64,000 bases of DNA. Origin: Aquatica leii. Its lineage: Eukaryota; Arthropoda; Insecta; Coleoptera; Lampyridae. The notes below the pieces were generated by a model that did no database searches, had not been told where the DNA came from, and worked only from the letters and a program-made list of their open reading frames with translations. A program made the translations under genes and the position numbers. Of this stretch, positions 10,690-21,976 are shown one piece after another (positions within the stretch are counted from its first letter, which is position 1; the number at the start of each line of letters is the position of its first letter). The DNA is taken from NCBI GenBank assembly GCA_035610365.1, contig CM069436.1, positions 8,794,937 to 8,858,936 of the forward strand. Reading direction: 5' to 3'.

Positions 10690-13275
10690 ACATAAATAAC
10701 TAATACGTTATTAATTTAATGTATTATAACCGTTTTTTTATCTATTGCCGGACACGTCTACAATAAGTTTAACTTTAACGTATTATTCGCGTCTTAAGAA
10801 ACATAGAAAACACCTTTTGAAAAGAAAGCGATGATTTTAATGTATTAAGACGTTTAATTATTTAACGTTTACGTTAAATTTATGACACATTTAAACGAAT
10901 ATTTTACGTTATTTTGACGGTTCAAACTAACTAACGAATATTTTACATTTTATTGAAGGCTCAAAATAACTTTTGCACAAAACTTTCTTCTGATTTATTA
11001 TAACCAATTCTTTATTTTTGTCAAAGCGTTTATATTACGTTTGGTTTTAATGTATTGCCTACGTGTCTAATATAATGTATTATTAACGTTTTTTTTATTC
11101 GCCGTTAGACACATCAATATTGCTGGTTAACTTCAACGTATTATTTAAGACAAAAAACATACTTTTAAAAGAAAAATAATGATTTTAACACATTAAGACG
11201 TTTAATTGTTTAACGTTACGTTAAATTTATAACGCATTTAAACAGATATTTTACGTTTTTTTGAAGGTTCAAAATAACTTTTAAACAAAATTTTCTTCTG
11301 ATTTAATATAATCAATTTTTTATTTTTTCTGAAACTTGTTTGTATTACGTTTTGTTTTAATGTATTGCGTTTGTGTTTAATTTAACGTATTATTAACGTT
11401 CATTTATATGTAGCTAGATATTGCGATATTGCGTTTTACTTTATCTCTAAAGTGACGAATTTAACACATTAAGACGTTTAATTATTTAACGTTTATTTAA
11501 ACGTATATTTTACGTTATTTTGACGGTTCAAACTAACTTTTAAACAAAATTTTCTTCTGATTTGTTGTAACCAATTTTTAATTTTTTTTAAATCCCGTTT
11601 ATAGTATGTTTGGTTTTAATGTATTGCCTACGTGTTTAATTTATTGTATTATTAAGGTTTTTTTATATGCTGCCAGACACGTCGATATTGCGTTTAACTT
11701 TAACGTATTATTTAACACAAAAACATCTTTTGAAAAGTAAGTGATAATTTAGCACATGAAAACGTTTAATTTTTTACCGTTTTCGTTAAACTGATGACAC
11801 ATCTACACGAATGTTTTAAGTTTGAAGGCTCAAAATAATTTTAAAACAAAAGTTTTTTCTAATTTATTATAACCAATTTTTATTTCTTTACACTGGTTTA
11901 TATTACGTTTGATTTGAATGTATTAGATACTTGTTTAATTTAATGTGTTATTAACGTTTTTTTATCCGCAACCAGCCACGTCAAGATTGAGTTTAACTGT
12001 AATGTGTTATTTACGTCTTAAAAAACATAAAAAACACGTTTTAAAAAAAGTTATAATTTTAACAAATTAAGACGTTTAATTATTTCTCGTTTATGGCACG
12101 TTTGGTTTTACTGTATTGCCTACGTGTTTAATTTAAGGTATTATTACCGTTTCTTTAACCGCTGTCAGATACGTCGACATTACGTTTAACTTTAACGTAT
12201 ATTTAACACAAAAAACATCTTCTGAAAGGAAAGTGATGATTTTAACACATTAAAATGTTTACTTTTTTATTTTTTTAATTCGTTTATATTACGTTTGATT
12301 TAAATGTATTGCCTACTTGTTTAATTCATTGTATTATTAACGTTTTTTAACAGCCGCCAGACATGTCAAGGCTGATTCTAAATTTAACGTATTATTTACG
12401 TCTTAAGATACAAAATAACACGTTTTATAGGAAAACTAATAATTTTAACATATTAACACGTTTATTTATTTAATGTTTACATTAAATTTATGACACATAT
12501 TTAAGAATGTTTTACGTTTCCTTGAGGGCTCAAAATAACTTTAAAACAAATCTTTTTTTTTTTGATTTATTATAACCACTTTCTTAATTTTCTTTAAACT
12601 CGTTTATAACGTATTATTAACGTTTTTTTATACGCCAGCAGATACGTCAATATTGCGTTTACTTTAACGTATTATTTAACATAAAAAACATTTGTTGAAA
12701 AAAGTAATTAATTTAACACATTAAGAAGTTTAATTATTTAAAATTTGCGTTAAATTTATGACACATTTAATTGAATATTTTACGTTTTAAACAAAACTTT
12801 CTTCTAATTTATTATAACTTATTTTTAATAAAAAAAATTTGCTTGTATTACTTTTGGCTTTAATGTATTACCTACGTGTTTAATTTAATGTATTATTAAC
12901 GTTTCTTTATATGGCACCAGACACATCAAAGTTGCGTTTAACTTTAACGTATATCTAACATAATAAATTATCTTTTGAAAGGAAAGTAATGATTTTAACA
13001 TATTATGACATTTAATTATTTAATATCTATCTTAAATCTATAAAACGCCTAAACAGATATTTTAAGTTTCTTTGAAGGCTCAAAAAATAATTTTTAAACA
13101 TAAATTTCTACCGATTTAATATAACTAATTTTCAATTTTTTCTTAAACTTGTTTGTATTACGTTTGCTTTTAATGTATTACTTACGTGTTTAATTTAATT
13201 TATTATTAATGTTTTTTTATACGCCGCCATACACATCAATATTGCGTTTAAACTTAACGTATTATTTACGTCTTT
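10690..13275. repeat. Degenerate satellite, about nine units of 190-320 bp
   Basis: The unit recurs with landmarks in fixed order: tattacgtttggttttaatg, a cctacgtgtttaattta block, tattattaacgtttttttat, a cagacacgtc block, gcgtttaactttaacgtatt, acacattaagacgtttaatt and ggctcaaaataactt. Unit starts are near 11030, 11340, 11600, 11895, 12090, 12285, 12600, 12842 and 13150, with a partial unit before the first. Two units near 12090-12480 are short from internal loss. It starts about 60 bp after the solo LTR. Confidence 0.85.
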
Positions 13276-13289
13276 TTCGTTTCGTTTTG

Positions 13290-14600
13290 TTTAGATACTT
13301 AGTCCTATTCTGCAACTTTAAATCAAATCGAAATCAGTAAAAAAAAACTAAAGCAAATGATTTAAAACTGGTATTCTGTAAATCTCTGAGATTTGAATCC
13401 TAGACGTTGTTGACGGCGTCAAATAGAAATTGTTGATGTGATTTTCTACTAATGCCACAGAAAAGTAAATTTTACGTAATAATTTTTTTAAACATTTCCT
13501 TTTTTATTTGATTTGTCAAAAGTTACAAAATAAGGTTGAATATGAGCAGCAAGACATTTTGGGAATAAAAAATATTACTTGGGCACATAAAATCTTGTAA
13601 TTTTAAACATTAAAAAAAGAGATTGTGTATTTTGTTTATAAGAGACAATTCAATTTGCAAGAATTTAAAAAAGAAACATGAAAACATGTTATATACAGAA
13701 AAATATTTTCATTGAAATCCAACTATATATTAAAATCAAAAAGAAATTTATTGAGCGTCATATTTAATACTAAAGTACAAATTGAAGTGTTTTTTGTAGT
13801 CTTGAATACTATAATAATCTGAAAAATTTTTATTTAAAAATATTGCAAGATATTTCAATGAGGGTAAATAAAATACATTTTTTTAAAAAAAACTAATAAA
13901 CGTCAAAATGAAAACTGCGCATTTACGAAGAAAAACAACATTAAACGTTTGACGTGTCGTCATTTGAAATATATATCTTTATCTAGTGATTTGATAACAT
14001 GTGACAATACAGTTTTCACATTTTCAGTAGTGAATTTAGTAAATTCTGCAGCGTTTCGGGCTTTTCACCCTACTATGTATCGATCACGATCCTGTTATTA
14101 TTCGGTTCCACGTCCACGGGGATTCCAATTCGCAATCGAATCAAAGTAATCCGTCCCTATGGATATGCCTTGTGATGCACCAAGATTTTATTCATTGCAT
14201 TGTGTAATGCACTCATCTAGGAAAAAAGCAATTATATCTATATCTATGCGTTACAATGACTATTACATTTAAGACATAAATTCTAGTAAATTTTTGGGTT
14301 ACATCCGGTTATAATTATCGTCATCGTTTTATTGTCATCGCTTAAATGACCACGTCTATTGATTTTGCCAAAACTGGCGTAACAAATACTCTGCAGCGTG
14401 CTCTACGGTAGATTAGATTAAAAAATAAAATTGTGTGTAATTGTAGGTAAAGCAATGTTGCCATTTAAATTATATTGAAATTACTTTCGTTGTTTATTAT
14501 TTTGTTTTTACTGTGTTTAATTTGCTTACATAATTCTTGAGCTTTTTTACTATTTTTTGTTTGCTTTTGAACTTTTTATTAAAAAATAATAATGTTATTT
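13290..14600. other. No gene seen
   Basis: AT-rich sequence with one short open frame (13949-14149) lacking support. A slightly less AT-rich patch at about 14040-14200 has no recognisable motif. Confidence 0.45.
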
Positions 14601-14606
14601 AGCCCT

Positions 14607-14640
14607 GAAGATGACTAAATATTAATCGAAACTGTTGGTA
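14607..14640 (+). ncRNA. Hammerhead-like core motif, Penelope-type
   Basis: The segment ccctgaagatgact followed by aatcgaaactg places CTGAAGA and CGAAAC at the spacing seen in degenerate hammerhead ribozyme cores associated with Penelope-like retroelements. The classical core would be CTGATGA, so this is at best degenerate, and stem pairing is weak by eye. No Penelope ORF is visible beside it. Confidence 0.3.
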
Positions 14641-15229
14641 AAATAAAAATAAAAACTTACTTAACCAAGACTACAAAATATTATTCTTATGTCTCTATCG
14701 TAGAAGGTGTAGAAGAATAACATTGCTGTGTTAGAGCTAATTCGTACTAAGCCAATTAGAAAAACCAAATGTGAATAAAAAGCTTTATGTTAGAGAAACT
14801 TACTTAGTTTACTTTTCCGGCCTAGGCCGATAAAGTGTAGTAGAATTTTATAACCAGAAGTTGGCACTCATTTTTTATGTCATTTGTCATTGTGTCAGAT
14901 TTATTAACATATTATTATTATTATTAACATATATTATTATTTAGAATAACACTAATATTTTTTTTAAACAAATATAATAAATTTGCTTATATTCTACAAC
15001 TACTAAAATCAATAACAGTTTTATTTTCATACAAGTTAAATTGTAATGATTTTATGTAATTGTCAAATTAATTTTAAAAACAATTAAATTTTGTCGTTAC
15101 ATACACACGTTCTGAAAGTATCTTGCGAGTATACAAATATGCTAATACTCGCAAAATAACACTTTCTCGACTGGTGATATAAATAACTATTTTTTCGTTA
15201 TAACAATTAGAAGAAAATATTCTCTTTTT

Positions 15230-16560
15230 CTTTCTATACATCTTATGCCTTTTCGAGCGTCGGATTTTAGGGTTTTTCTTTTAGCCACATTTCCTATTTT
15301 TTTAAATCTGTTGCGAAAGTTTCAATTATGTTTAAGTTTTGTTCGCTTATCTCTTGCATTCATATTTTCTGCAGTCTACCACTTTTGATGTGTCTTTTTG
15401 TTTCTAGAATTCTTTGTTAGTTTATTTGTCTCCATTCTTGTTATATGTTCATACCATCCTAATTCTTTCTATTTTTTGCACAACGGGTTCTTGCTTTAAC
15501 TTATTTATTATTTCTTATTTTGTCTAGCTTTGTTTTTCTTACTGGTTTTCTCAAATATATCATTTTCCTTTTGCTTCCATATAGTAACGTCGCAAAAAAA
15601 AACCGTGGTTTGGTTTCTATTTTTTTTGCCATTTTACCAGTTGTTGTTTTTTGTTTATAATTATTATTCTTGTCTTATTTATGTTAATTTCAATTTTCAT
15701 TTTGTTTACTTCTTCTGCTTATACAGAGTAATTAGTCTTTACGCCTTGGTGTAGGTGTCTGCAATTAATACTATTCTTGTGCAAACTTTGCTTGTCACTA
15801 GCGCTAGACATTTCGTTACATTTCTTTTTTTATAAATTGGTAATATGATGCAAATTTCCATTTTGTAGGTATTTTATTTTTCTTTCTATTCCTAAATATT
15901 TGATCATGTTTGGGTCTAAACTATCACCTTGCTTGTTTTTCTTGTTTTTAGTTTTTGAATGACTTGTCTAGTTTTTCTATTTTTATGTTACTTTCTTGTC
16001 ATTCTTTTCTTTATCTTTCTCTTCTTATATAGGGTTTTTTTGCTCTATTTTCTTTTTTTATGTCAAACGTTTCTGTCTAATATTCTCTCCATGCTTCCAA
16101 TATATACGGGTTTTTATTTTTGTCTCTTATTCTTTTAATTTTTTTTTGTTTATTAAGCGCTTTAATTTTGTTTTAGCCGATCATGTTATTTGTCTTATAT
16201 GAATCGTTTAATTCGCTTCTAAACTTTTCCCTTTTCTTTATTTTGTTGATTCTTCTATCTTTTTTACTGTGTTTCTATTCCTTATCAATCCCTCTTTATC
16301 TTCAACTAATTTGGTCGTGCTATATTGTTTCCCAGCTTAAATTTTTTTTTTTACTTTTTTATTACCTGTGTCGACCAGCTTGTCGTTTTTGTAATTTATT
16401 TTTGTTACATTTTGTTCCCCGTAAAAGTTTTTTGCCGTTTTGGTTATTTTTTTATGATTTCCCATTTTTCATCATAGGTCCATTTTTATTTAGCTCCTCT
16501 TCTCTTTTAAATTTAAAGTTGGTCTTTAATTGATATTCCTTCTTTTACTGTTGATGTTTT
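15230..16560 (-). pseudogene. LINE remnant, C-terminal region
   Basis: The minus strand of this T-rich stretch gives lysine/asparagine-rich translation with the late-LINE landmark WYEHITRMETNKL near 15.43 kb, the pattern that follows the reverse transcriptase in RTE-like elements (W-HV-RM). Upstream (higher coordinates) the frame is broken repeatedly and I find no RT catalytic motif. The hydrophobic-looking + strand open frames at 15530-16533 are antisense artefacts of this A-rich coding strand. Confidence 0.5.
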
Positions 16561-16596
16561 AAACTAATAATATATTTTACAGTATTTCTTACTTTC

Positions 16597-16933
16597 TTCG
16601 TTAAAATGTATAAATACGATGCAGACAAACCATAGGGCATAGAGCGTTTCTAGTAATTCGAAGGCGGCAGTGTTAACAATATTATTCAAGTTTAAATAAA
16701 TAAGTGATTAACGCGTGTGAGATAAATAACCTGGTACGTAGACAATAAGTGTTAAACAAATGTCTGAAGTTATCCGCGGACTTTATCTTATCTTCGTGTC
16801 AGTGATCGCTATATATAAATTAGTGTAAGTGTTTTATAAAATATTCTTAGATTTAATTAGTTCGGTTAATAATAATAAACGTGTTCATATTTTTAGTATA
16901 AATAAATAAATTAGTTTAATAATAATCGTTACA
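16597..16933 (+). repeat. 5' LTR of the + strand family A element, truncated
   Basis: It matches 21653-21976, starting at the ttaaaatgtataaatacg block, and ends in GTTACA. About 100 bp of U3 present at 21551-21652 is missing. Part of the promoter region is therefore lost. Confidence 0.85.
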
Positions 16934-16952
16934 TTGGTGACAGGTGCGTGGT
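16934..16952 (+). other. Putative primer-binding site
   Basis: TTGGTGACAGGTGCGTGG follows the LTR end. TGG next to a TG...CA LTR is where a tRNA 3' CCA end pairs. The same TTGGTGA start follows the minus-strand LTRs at 3004 and 44923. I do not assign the tRNA. Confidence 0.6.
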
Positions 16953-17145
16953 TTTGAATCGAATAAATAAACAATTGTTTAGCTCGCGATTTTAGTGTAA
17001 ATATCATTAAGCAAATTAATATTGCCCCCGTAATAAAAACATTAATTGCGTAAATAACGCGTGTTTATTTATAAAGTGTAATCATAGCTATTTCTGTTCG
17101 TTAAAGTAGTGTACTTAAACTTTTTATTCCTGTTATATATAATTT

Positions 17146-18380
17146 ATGCCGATGACGCGTTTGCAAGCAGTTAAAATGGATTCAAAAATATTTGAAATTC
17201 TCGAATCGATGAATAAAAATATGGAAGAAAATAGAAAAATGGGCGAAAATTGTCAGAAAATTGAAGAAAAATTATACGAACATCCTCAGAAAATGGAAAA
17301 AAATTCTAGAAAAATGGAAGAAAAGTTTGATGAAAATTCGCAGAAAACGGAAGAAAAGTTTTACGAACATTCGCAGAAAATGAAAGAAAATTCTAAAAAA
17401 AATAGAAGAAAAATTGTTGGAAAATTTTAGAAGTTTAAAAAAAGAAATACGAACGAGCATAGAAAAGCAAATTAAAATTGCTCAAGAGGAAACCGAAGCA
17501 GATATGTTAAATTTAAAAGAAGAAATTTGCGAATCTGTGAATGAAAAAATAGAAGCAATAGAGGACAAATTAGAAGACAGAATAAAACTGCTTGAAGAAA
17601 GAATGAACCAAATGAATTGTCACGGTGAAGGAAGCGTTACGAGCAAAAATTTAATAATGGACCATCGGGAAGAAGCCACTCACAAGTTTAAAGTTGTACA
17701 TCCGAATTTTGAAGGTAAAGTTCTATGGTCAACCTACTATAAACAGTTTGAAGCCACAGCTACAGCCAATGGTTGGAGCAACAAGCAGAAGGCGACGTCT
17801 TTAATTGTGTTCTTACGTGAAGAAGCTCTTGGAATCTTGCAAACTGTTCCTGACCACCTACAAGAAAACAATGAACTTTTAATTTCACGCTTAGAAATGA
17901 GATATATGGAGATGCCCATCTTCAACAAGTGTAACAGGCTCAAATTAAAAGTCAGGTAAAAAAGCTGCCAAAAGTCTTCAAGAGTTTGAGGCTGACATTG
18001 CCAGACTAACACGGCTTGCGTATCCTACAGCGTCAGATACCTTCTTGAAGCAGTTTCAAACCTTTGTAGACGACCTCCGAGACAACGAAACGCAGCAGAC
18101 TCTCCGGTTAGCTTGACCAAACACATTGGATGACGCTTTGGTGCATGCTTTGAAGTTTGAAGCAGCAAAACAAGCATCGCAACGAGACGGTCATAAACTT
18201 TGCTGTGCTGCAGAAGTACCCGCGCAAACGCTGGAAATCATCAAGGATATAGCGCGACGAATAGTTCGGGAAAGAGGAGTGACGACTTTGAACTGTGGTA
18301 AAATAAGCCATGTACGACGGGATCGTACTAAACCTAAAAAAAAAGAAAAGAAGAACGCTCGAAAATTTGGAACGAAGTGA
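17146..18380 (+). pseudogene. gag, Gypsy family A, frameshifted
   Basis: It starts at ATG 17146. Residues 20-90 are a lysine/glutamate coiled coil made of 11-residue repeats (QKxEEKxYEHS type, 33-bp period). A frameshift near 17405 moves the reading to 17414-17959, which continues the coiled coil and then a capsid-like region (FKVVHPNFEGKVLWSTYYKQ, NNELLISRLEMRY). Another frame change near 17955 leads to 18126-18380, containing a zinc-knuckle relic, LNCGKISHVRRDRTK. In that relic the first and last zinc ligands are absent, and the same changes occur in the minus-strand copy, so the knuckle was probably lost in the family, not only here. Confidence 0.85.
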
Positions 18381-18429
18381 CCAAAAGAGACAAAAGGTAA
18401 CCTCGTCTAGTCAGGCTCTGAAGATTACA

Positions 18430-19960
18430 ATTCAAATGGCACCGCCGATAAAGCAATTGCATAGCATTTATCTCGATGGCAAGATCAATGAAAGCGGGAG
18501 CGACGAAGACCATCATTCGTCCTGAAATGTTGAAAAACGAGAAGACATCACTAGTAACAGTCGACTTCGAACTGCGACGGGTGAAGAAATATCTACTCAC
18601 GGACAAATCAAAGTATCCATGTGTTTAGGAAATGGAGTACTCGACCATCAAGTACTGGTAGCCGACATCACGGAAGAAGTTATCCTGGGAATGGATGTGA
18701 TAAAGAAGTATGGGTTCCATTTGGACATGAAATACGATGTCCTGAAGATCGACAATGAAGAAATTTCTTTTCATTCGTAAGAGAAGGCAGCCGTGCAAAT
18801 CTTATTAAGTGAAGACGTGACTCTGCATGCAAGGACTGAAAGTGTGGTGATGGCACGCCTGAATGGAAATCTCCAGGAAGGCTACATACGCGCGATTAAA
18901 CCAATGGAGGGCGGCTTAGTTGAAAAGGTACTACTCGTTGGCAAAACTTTAGTACGAGTAAAAAACACGATGACAGTAAGGATTTTAAACATCAACTCAG
19001 GTCCTGTAACGTTGAAAAAGAAGACCGTGGTAGGCCAATGCACGCCAGTATCTCAAATTGTGAGATGCGTGAAGTCTAACAAAGATACGTCGCCGAAGAA
19101 GTGTCCATAACATCTATTGAACATTTTTACCACCAAATGCCAAAACCTCATCTAAGACTAGCTAGCTAACGTTAAAGTGTTGATCCAAGAGTATCAAGAT
19201 GTGTACGCGCTGGAGAGTGGTTCCAAAGAAAGAACTATGGTGGTGAAACATAAAATTAATACCGGAGATGCTCGGCCGATACGACAACTTTCACGCAGAC
19301 TCCTTTGGCAAAAAGAAAGGAAGCCAAACAAATAATTACGGGTATGGAGAGAGAAGGCGTGATTGAGCTTTCAAGTAGCCCATGTGCATCCTCAGTGGTA
19401 CTCGTAAAAATGAAGCATGGATCAACGAGGTTTTGCGTAGACTACAAACAGCTGAACAACGTGAGCAAAAAGGACAGCAACCCTTTACCCAAAATTGACG
19501 ATACGTTAGACACCATGTCAGGATCCCAGTGGTTTTCCACGTTAGATTTAAAGAGTGGTTACTGGCAGGTAGAATTGGAACCCAAGGATCGTAAAAAAAC
19601 AGCTTTTACGATTGGAACTGATTTATGGCAGTCACTGTAATGCCCTTCAACCTGTGTAACGCTCCTGCAACGTTCGAGCGTTTGATGGAAACCATCTTGC
19701 GCGGATTGTCTTGGAAGACTTGCTTGGTTTATCTGGACGACGTGATCGAGGTTGGAAGGTCGTTTGAAAAACACTTGAACAACTTAGAAGTGTTTCAGCT
19801 ACTACGTACAGCTAATCTCAAACTGAGCCCAACGAAGTGCCACGTATTTAAGGAGGAAGTGCAATACCTTGACCAAGTCGCATCTAAAGATGGAGTAAAG
19901 GTTGACCCAGACAAAATCCGAGCAGTGCAAGCATGGCCACAACCAATCGACAAACATCAG
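18430..19960 (+). pseudogene. Protease relic, linker and reverse transcriptase
   Basis: The protease active-site segment is deleted: GKINE runs almost directly into the ATKTIIRP block, so the Asp-Thr is gone. The linker continues through 18600-19110 with stops at about 18778 and 19108. The RT begins near 19280 (EGVIELSS, FCVDYKQLNNV, FSTLDLKSGYWQVELEP), shifts frame near 19625, and holds the catalytic YLDD at 19730-19741. It breaks off after the GLCIYYR segment at 19981, where RNase H should follow. RT copies element RNA into DNA in a virus-like particle. Stops, shifts and the deletion make this copy inert. Confidence 0.9.
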
Positions 19961-19981
19961 GGTTGTGCATCTATTATAGAC

Positions 19982-20890
19982 ACTTTGACATTAAGAAGAC
20001 ATTATGGAAAATTTGAAAACGATTCTACTGGGTGAACTGCAAAGAGGACGTCATCAAATGGTGCTGTAAATGCATGGTCTGCGCATCAGGAAATGGTCCA
20101 GCGAAAAAGCGCAAAGCATCCATGAAGCAATAAAACGTAGAAAGCCCTTTGGAAAGAGTAGCGATTGACATCGCAGGGCTGTTTCCAGAATCCGATTCGG
20201 GAAATAAATACATCCTGGTGGCGATGGATTATTTCACGAAATAGACGGAAGCTTACGCCATGCCCAATCAAGAAGTAGCTACAGTCGCAGACGTATTAGT
20301 ACAAGAGTTTTTCTGCCGGTTTAGAGTTCCGTTAGAATTACACTCCGATCAAGGCCGCAATTTTGAGTCTGGGCTGTTTCAAAAAGTTTGCCGACTGTTG
20401 GGAATTAAGAAAACTAGAACGACGCCTCTACATCCTCAATTTGATAGCATGGTTGAGCGGATGAATCGAACAAAATACTTAGCCAAAGTAGTGTCCGAAC
20501 ACCAAAAAAACTGATATCAATACTTACACCTTTTCCTAATAGCATATTGATTATCCGTTTACGAAAGCACGGGCCAAACACCATTCTGTGTGATGCTCGG
20601 TCGCGAAATACGACTGCCATGCGACCTCCAATTTAGACGAAAACCGTAAGAAAAAGTTGCTGGAGAAGATTACGTCAGCAAGCTGACCAAGATGCTGGCG
20701 AGATAGTGTGGTTGTATAATCCCCAAAGAAGACGTGGTTTGTCGCCGAAGCTGCAAAGGCAATGGGAAGGCCCCTATGAAGTCGTGCAGCGTATTAGTGA
20801 CGGCATATATCGCATCCGAAAACCACCCAGAGACAAGCCAAAAGTGGTCCACGTCGATCGTCTAGCCCCGTTTGCTGGCGATAACCACAA
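19982..20890 (+). pseudogene. Integrase, Gypsy family A
   Basis: It begins inside the zinc-binding region because the start is lost with RNase H. The core has aspartate in VAIDIAG (20167-20169), aspartate in LHSDQGRN (20347-20349) and glutamate in MVERMNR (20455-20457), so the DDE triad is recognisable. Stops occur after a MKQ near 20130, in FTK-TEAYA near 20243, and at 20512. The C-terminal domain is the clean frame from 20706 (WLYNPQRRRGLSPKLQ, WEGPYEVVQRI, VVHVDRLAPF). There is no stop between this domain and the macrodomain that follows: frame 20706-21155 spans both. Confidence 0.9.
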
Positions 20891-20951
20891 TACACAAGTT
20901 CAGGTCGGAACCAGAGTAATAAGCAGTAGAACCAAGAATCAAATTGAAGGA

Positions 20952-21499
20952 ATGGAGTTCGAGAAGTTTATGAACTTATACGGAGGTTCTGGAAAAGCGA
21001 GGTTCGGAGTTACCACCGAGGAACAACAAGACCTGTTCCAAATACAAAAAGATTACGCCATTGCACATTGCGTGAGCGAGGATCTTGACATGTCCAGAGG
21101 GGTTGCAGTCGTATTTAAAAACAAGTTTGGGCAGTTAGATGAACTACAAAGATAGCAACCGGCAGTCGAAAAGGTTTTAAGACTACGTGGCGACAGACTA
21201 AGCTGTTATACGAAAACCTGTGGCGGACATTATGAAATCTCAAGAGAGAAATGGAGTTCCACCATGTTAAGAAATTGGCAGTACCCAAGCTTGGTTGTGG
21301 CTTAGATCAACTGAATTGGAGGACAATTCGAAACATGTTGGAGGTCCTTTTCCGAGGAACAGGCGTTCAAGTGTTGGTCTGTAGTTACCAACAAGAAGAA
21401 TATCGAGTCAAGAAAAGTCTACTGACTGTTACTTTTATGGTCAAGTTGAATGCCAAAATGGGGGAAGCTGCCGCTATCGCCACGATCCTTTTTACCGGT
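20952..21499 (+). pseudogene. TARG1-like macrodomain fused to integrase, plus CCCH finger (copy 1)
   Basis: This continues the integrase frame. The macrodomain first half (to 21153) contains AIAHCVSEDLDMSRGVAVVF and NKFGQLDEL, matching the ADP-ribose-binding core of TARG1/OARD1. After a stop (21153-21155) and a deletion of roughly 40 bp that removes the TKK region, the second half is in the frame from 21251: LAVPKLGCGLDQLNWRTIRN, ending VLVCSY, with the GCGLD aspartate kept. A further frame change leads to CYFYGQVECQNGGSCRYRH at 21427-21483, a C-X7-C-X5-C-X3-H finger. The family removes ADP-ribose from acidic residues or deacylates O-acyl-ADP-ribose. A role against host ADP-ribosylation is inference only. 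Confidence 0.88.
21427..21483 (+). other. CCCH zinc-finger motif, C-X7-C-X5-C-X3-H
   Basis: All four ligands are present with the spacing typical of RNA-binding CCCH fingers. The same spacing is at 37360-37304 on the minus strand. The copy at about 3420-3365 on the minus strand has lost the first cysteine. Confidence 0.75.
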
Positions 21500-21550
21500 G
21501 TCGCATTTAGTCTCTAGTTCTGGGACAGAATAATCCTAAGAAGGAGGCAA

Positions 21551-21976
21551 TGAAACGTTCGAGAAGTTATTTTCAAGTCCGAGAACTTTTGCGAGGTTTT
21601 TATACATTTCCAGAACGTTCGCCGAAGGATGTGGAACATTCGCGAACGTTTCGCTAAAATGTATAAATACGGCGCAGACAAATCATAGGGCAGTTATTTC
21701 CAATAATTCGAAGACGGCGGTGTTAAGAATATTAATAGTTTAAATAAATAAGTGATTAACGCGTGTGAGATAAATAGCAGGTACGTGACTTTAACGTAAG
21801 CAATAAGTGTTAAACAAGCAGACTTTATCTTATCTTCGTGTCAGTGATAGCGCTATATATAAATTAGCGTTAGTGTTTGTATTAAATATCCTTAGATTTA
21901 ATTAGTTCGGTTATTTATAAACGTGTACATATTTTTAGTATAAATAAATTAATTAGTTTTAATAATAAACGTTACA
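21551..21976 (+). repeat. 3' LTR of the + strand family A element
   Basis: 426 bp, TGAAACG...GTTACA, preceded by the purine-rich aagaaggaggcaa that can serve as polypurine tract. It is complete relative to the truncated 5' LTR. Confidence 0.9.

Larger units (their letters stand above)
16597..21976 (+). mobile_element. Gypsy family A element, + strand, degenerate
   Basis: The order is truncated 5' LTR, primer-binding-like site, gag, protease remnant, RT, integrase, macrodomain, CCCH finger, 3' LTR. RNase H and the integrase zinc-binding start are deleted. Because the 5' LTR start is lost, no target duplication can be tested. The element is Ty3/Gypsy by domain order (RT before integrase) and by a YLDD reverse transcriptase. 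Confidence 0.9.

Noticed and set aside
15530..16533. Several long hydrophobic + strand open frames that look like membrane proteins
   Set aside because: They are the antisense of an A-rich, lysine-rich LINE remnant on the minus strand; the F/L/I-rich translation is a composition effect.
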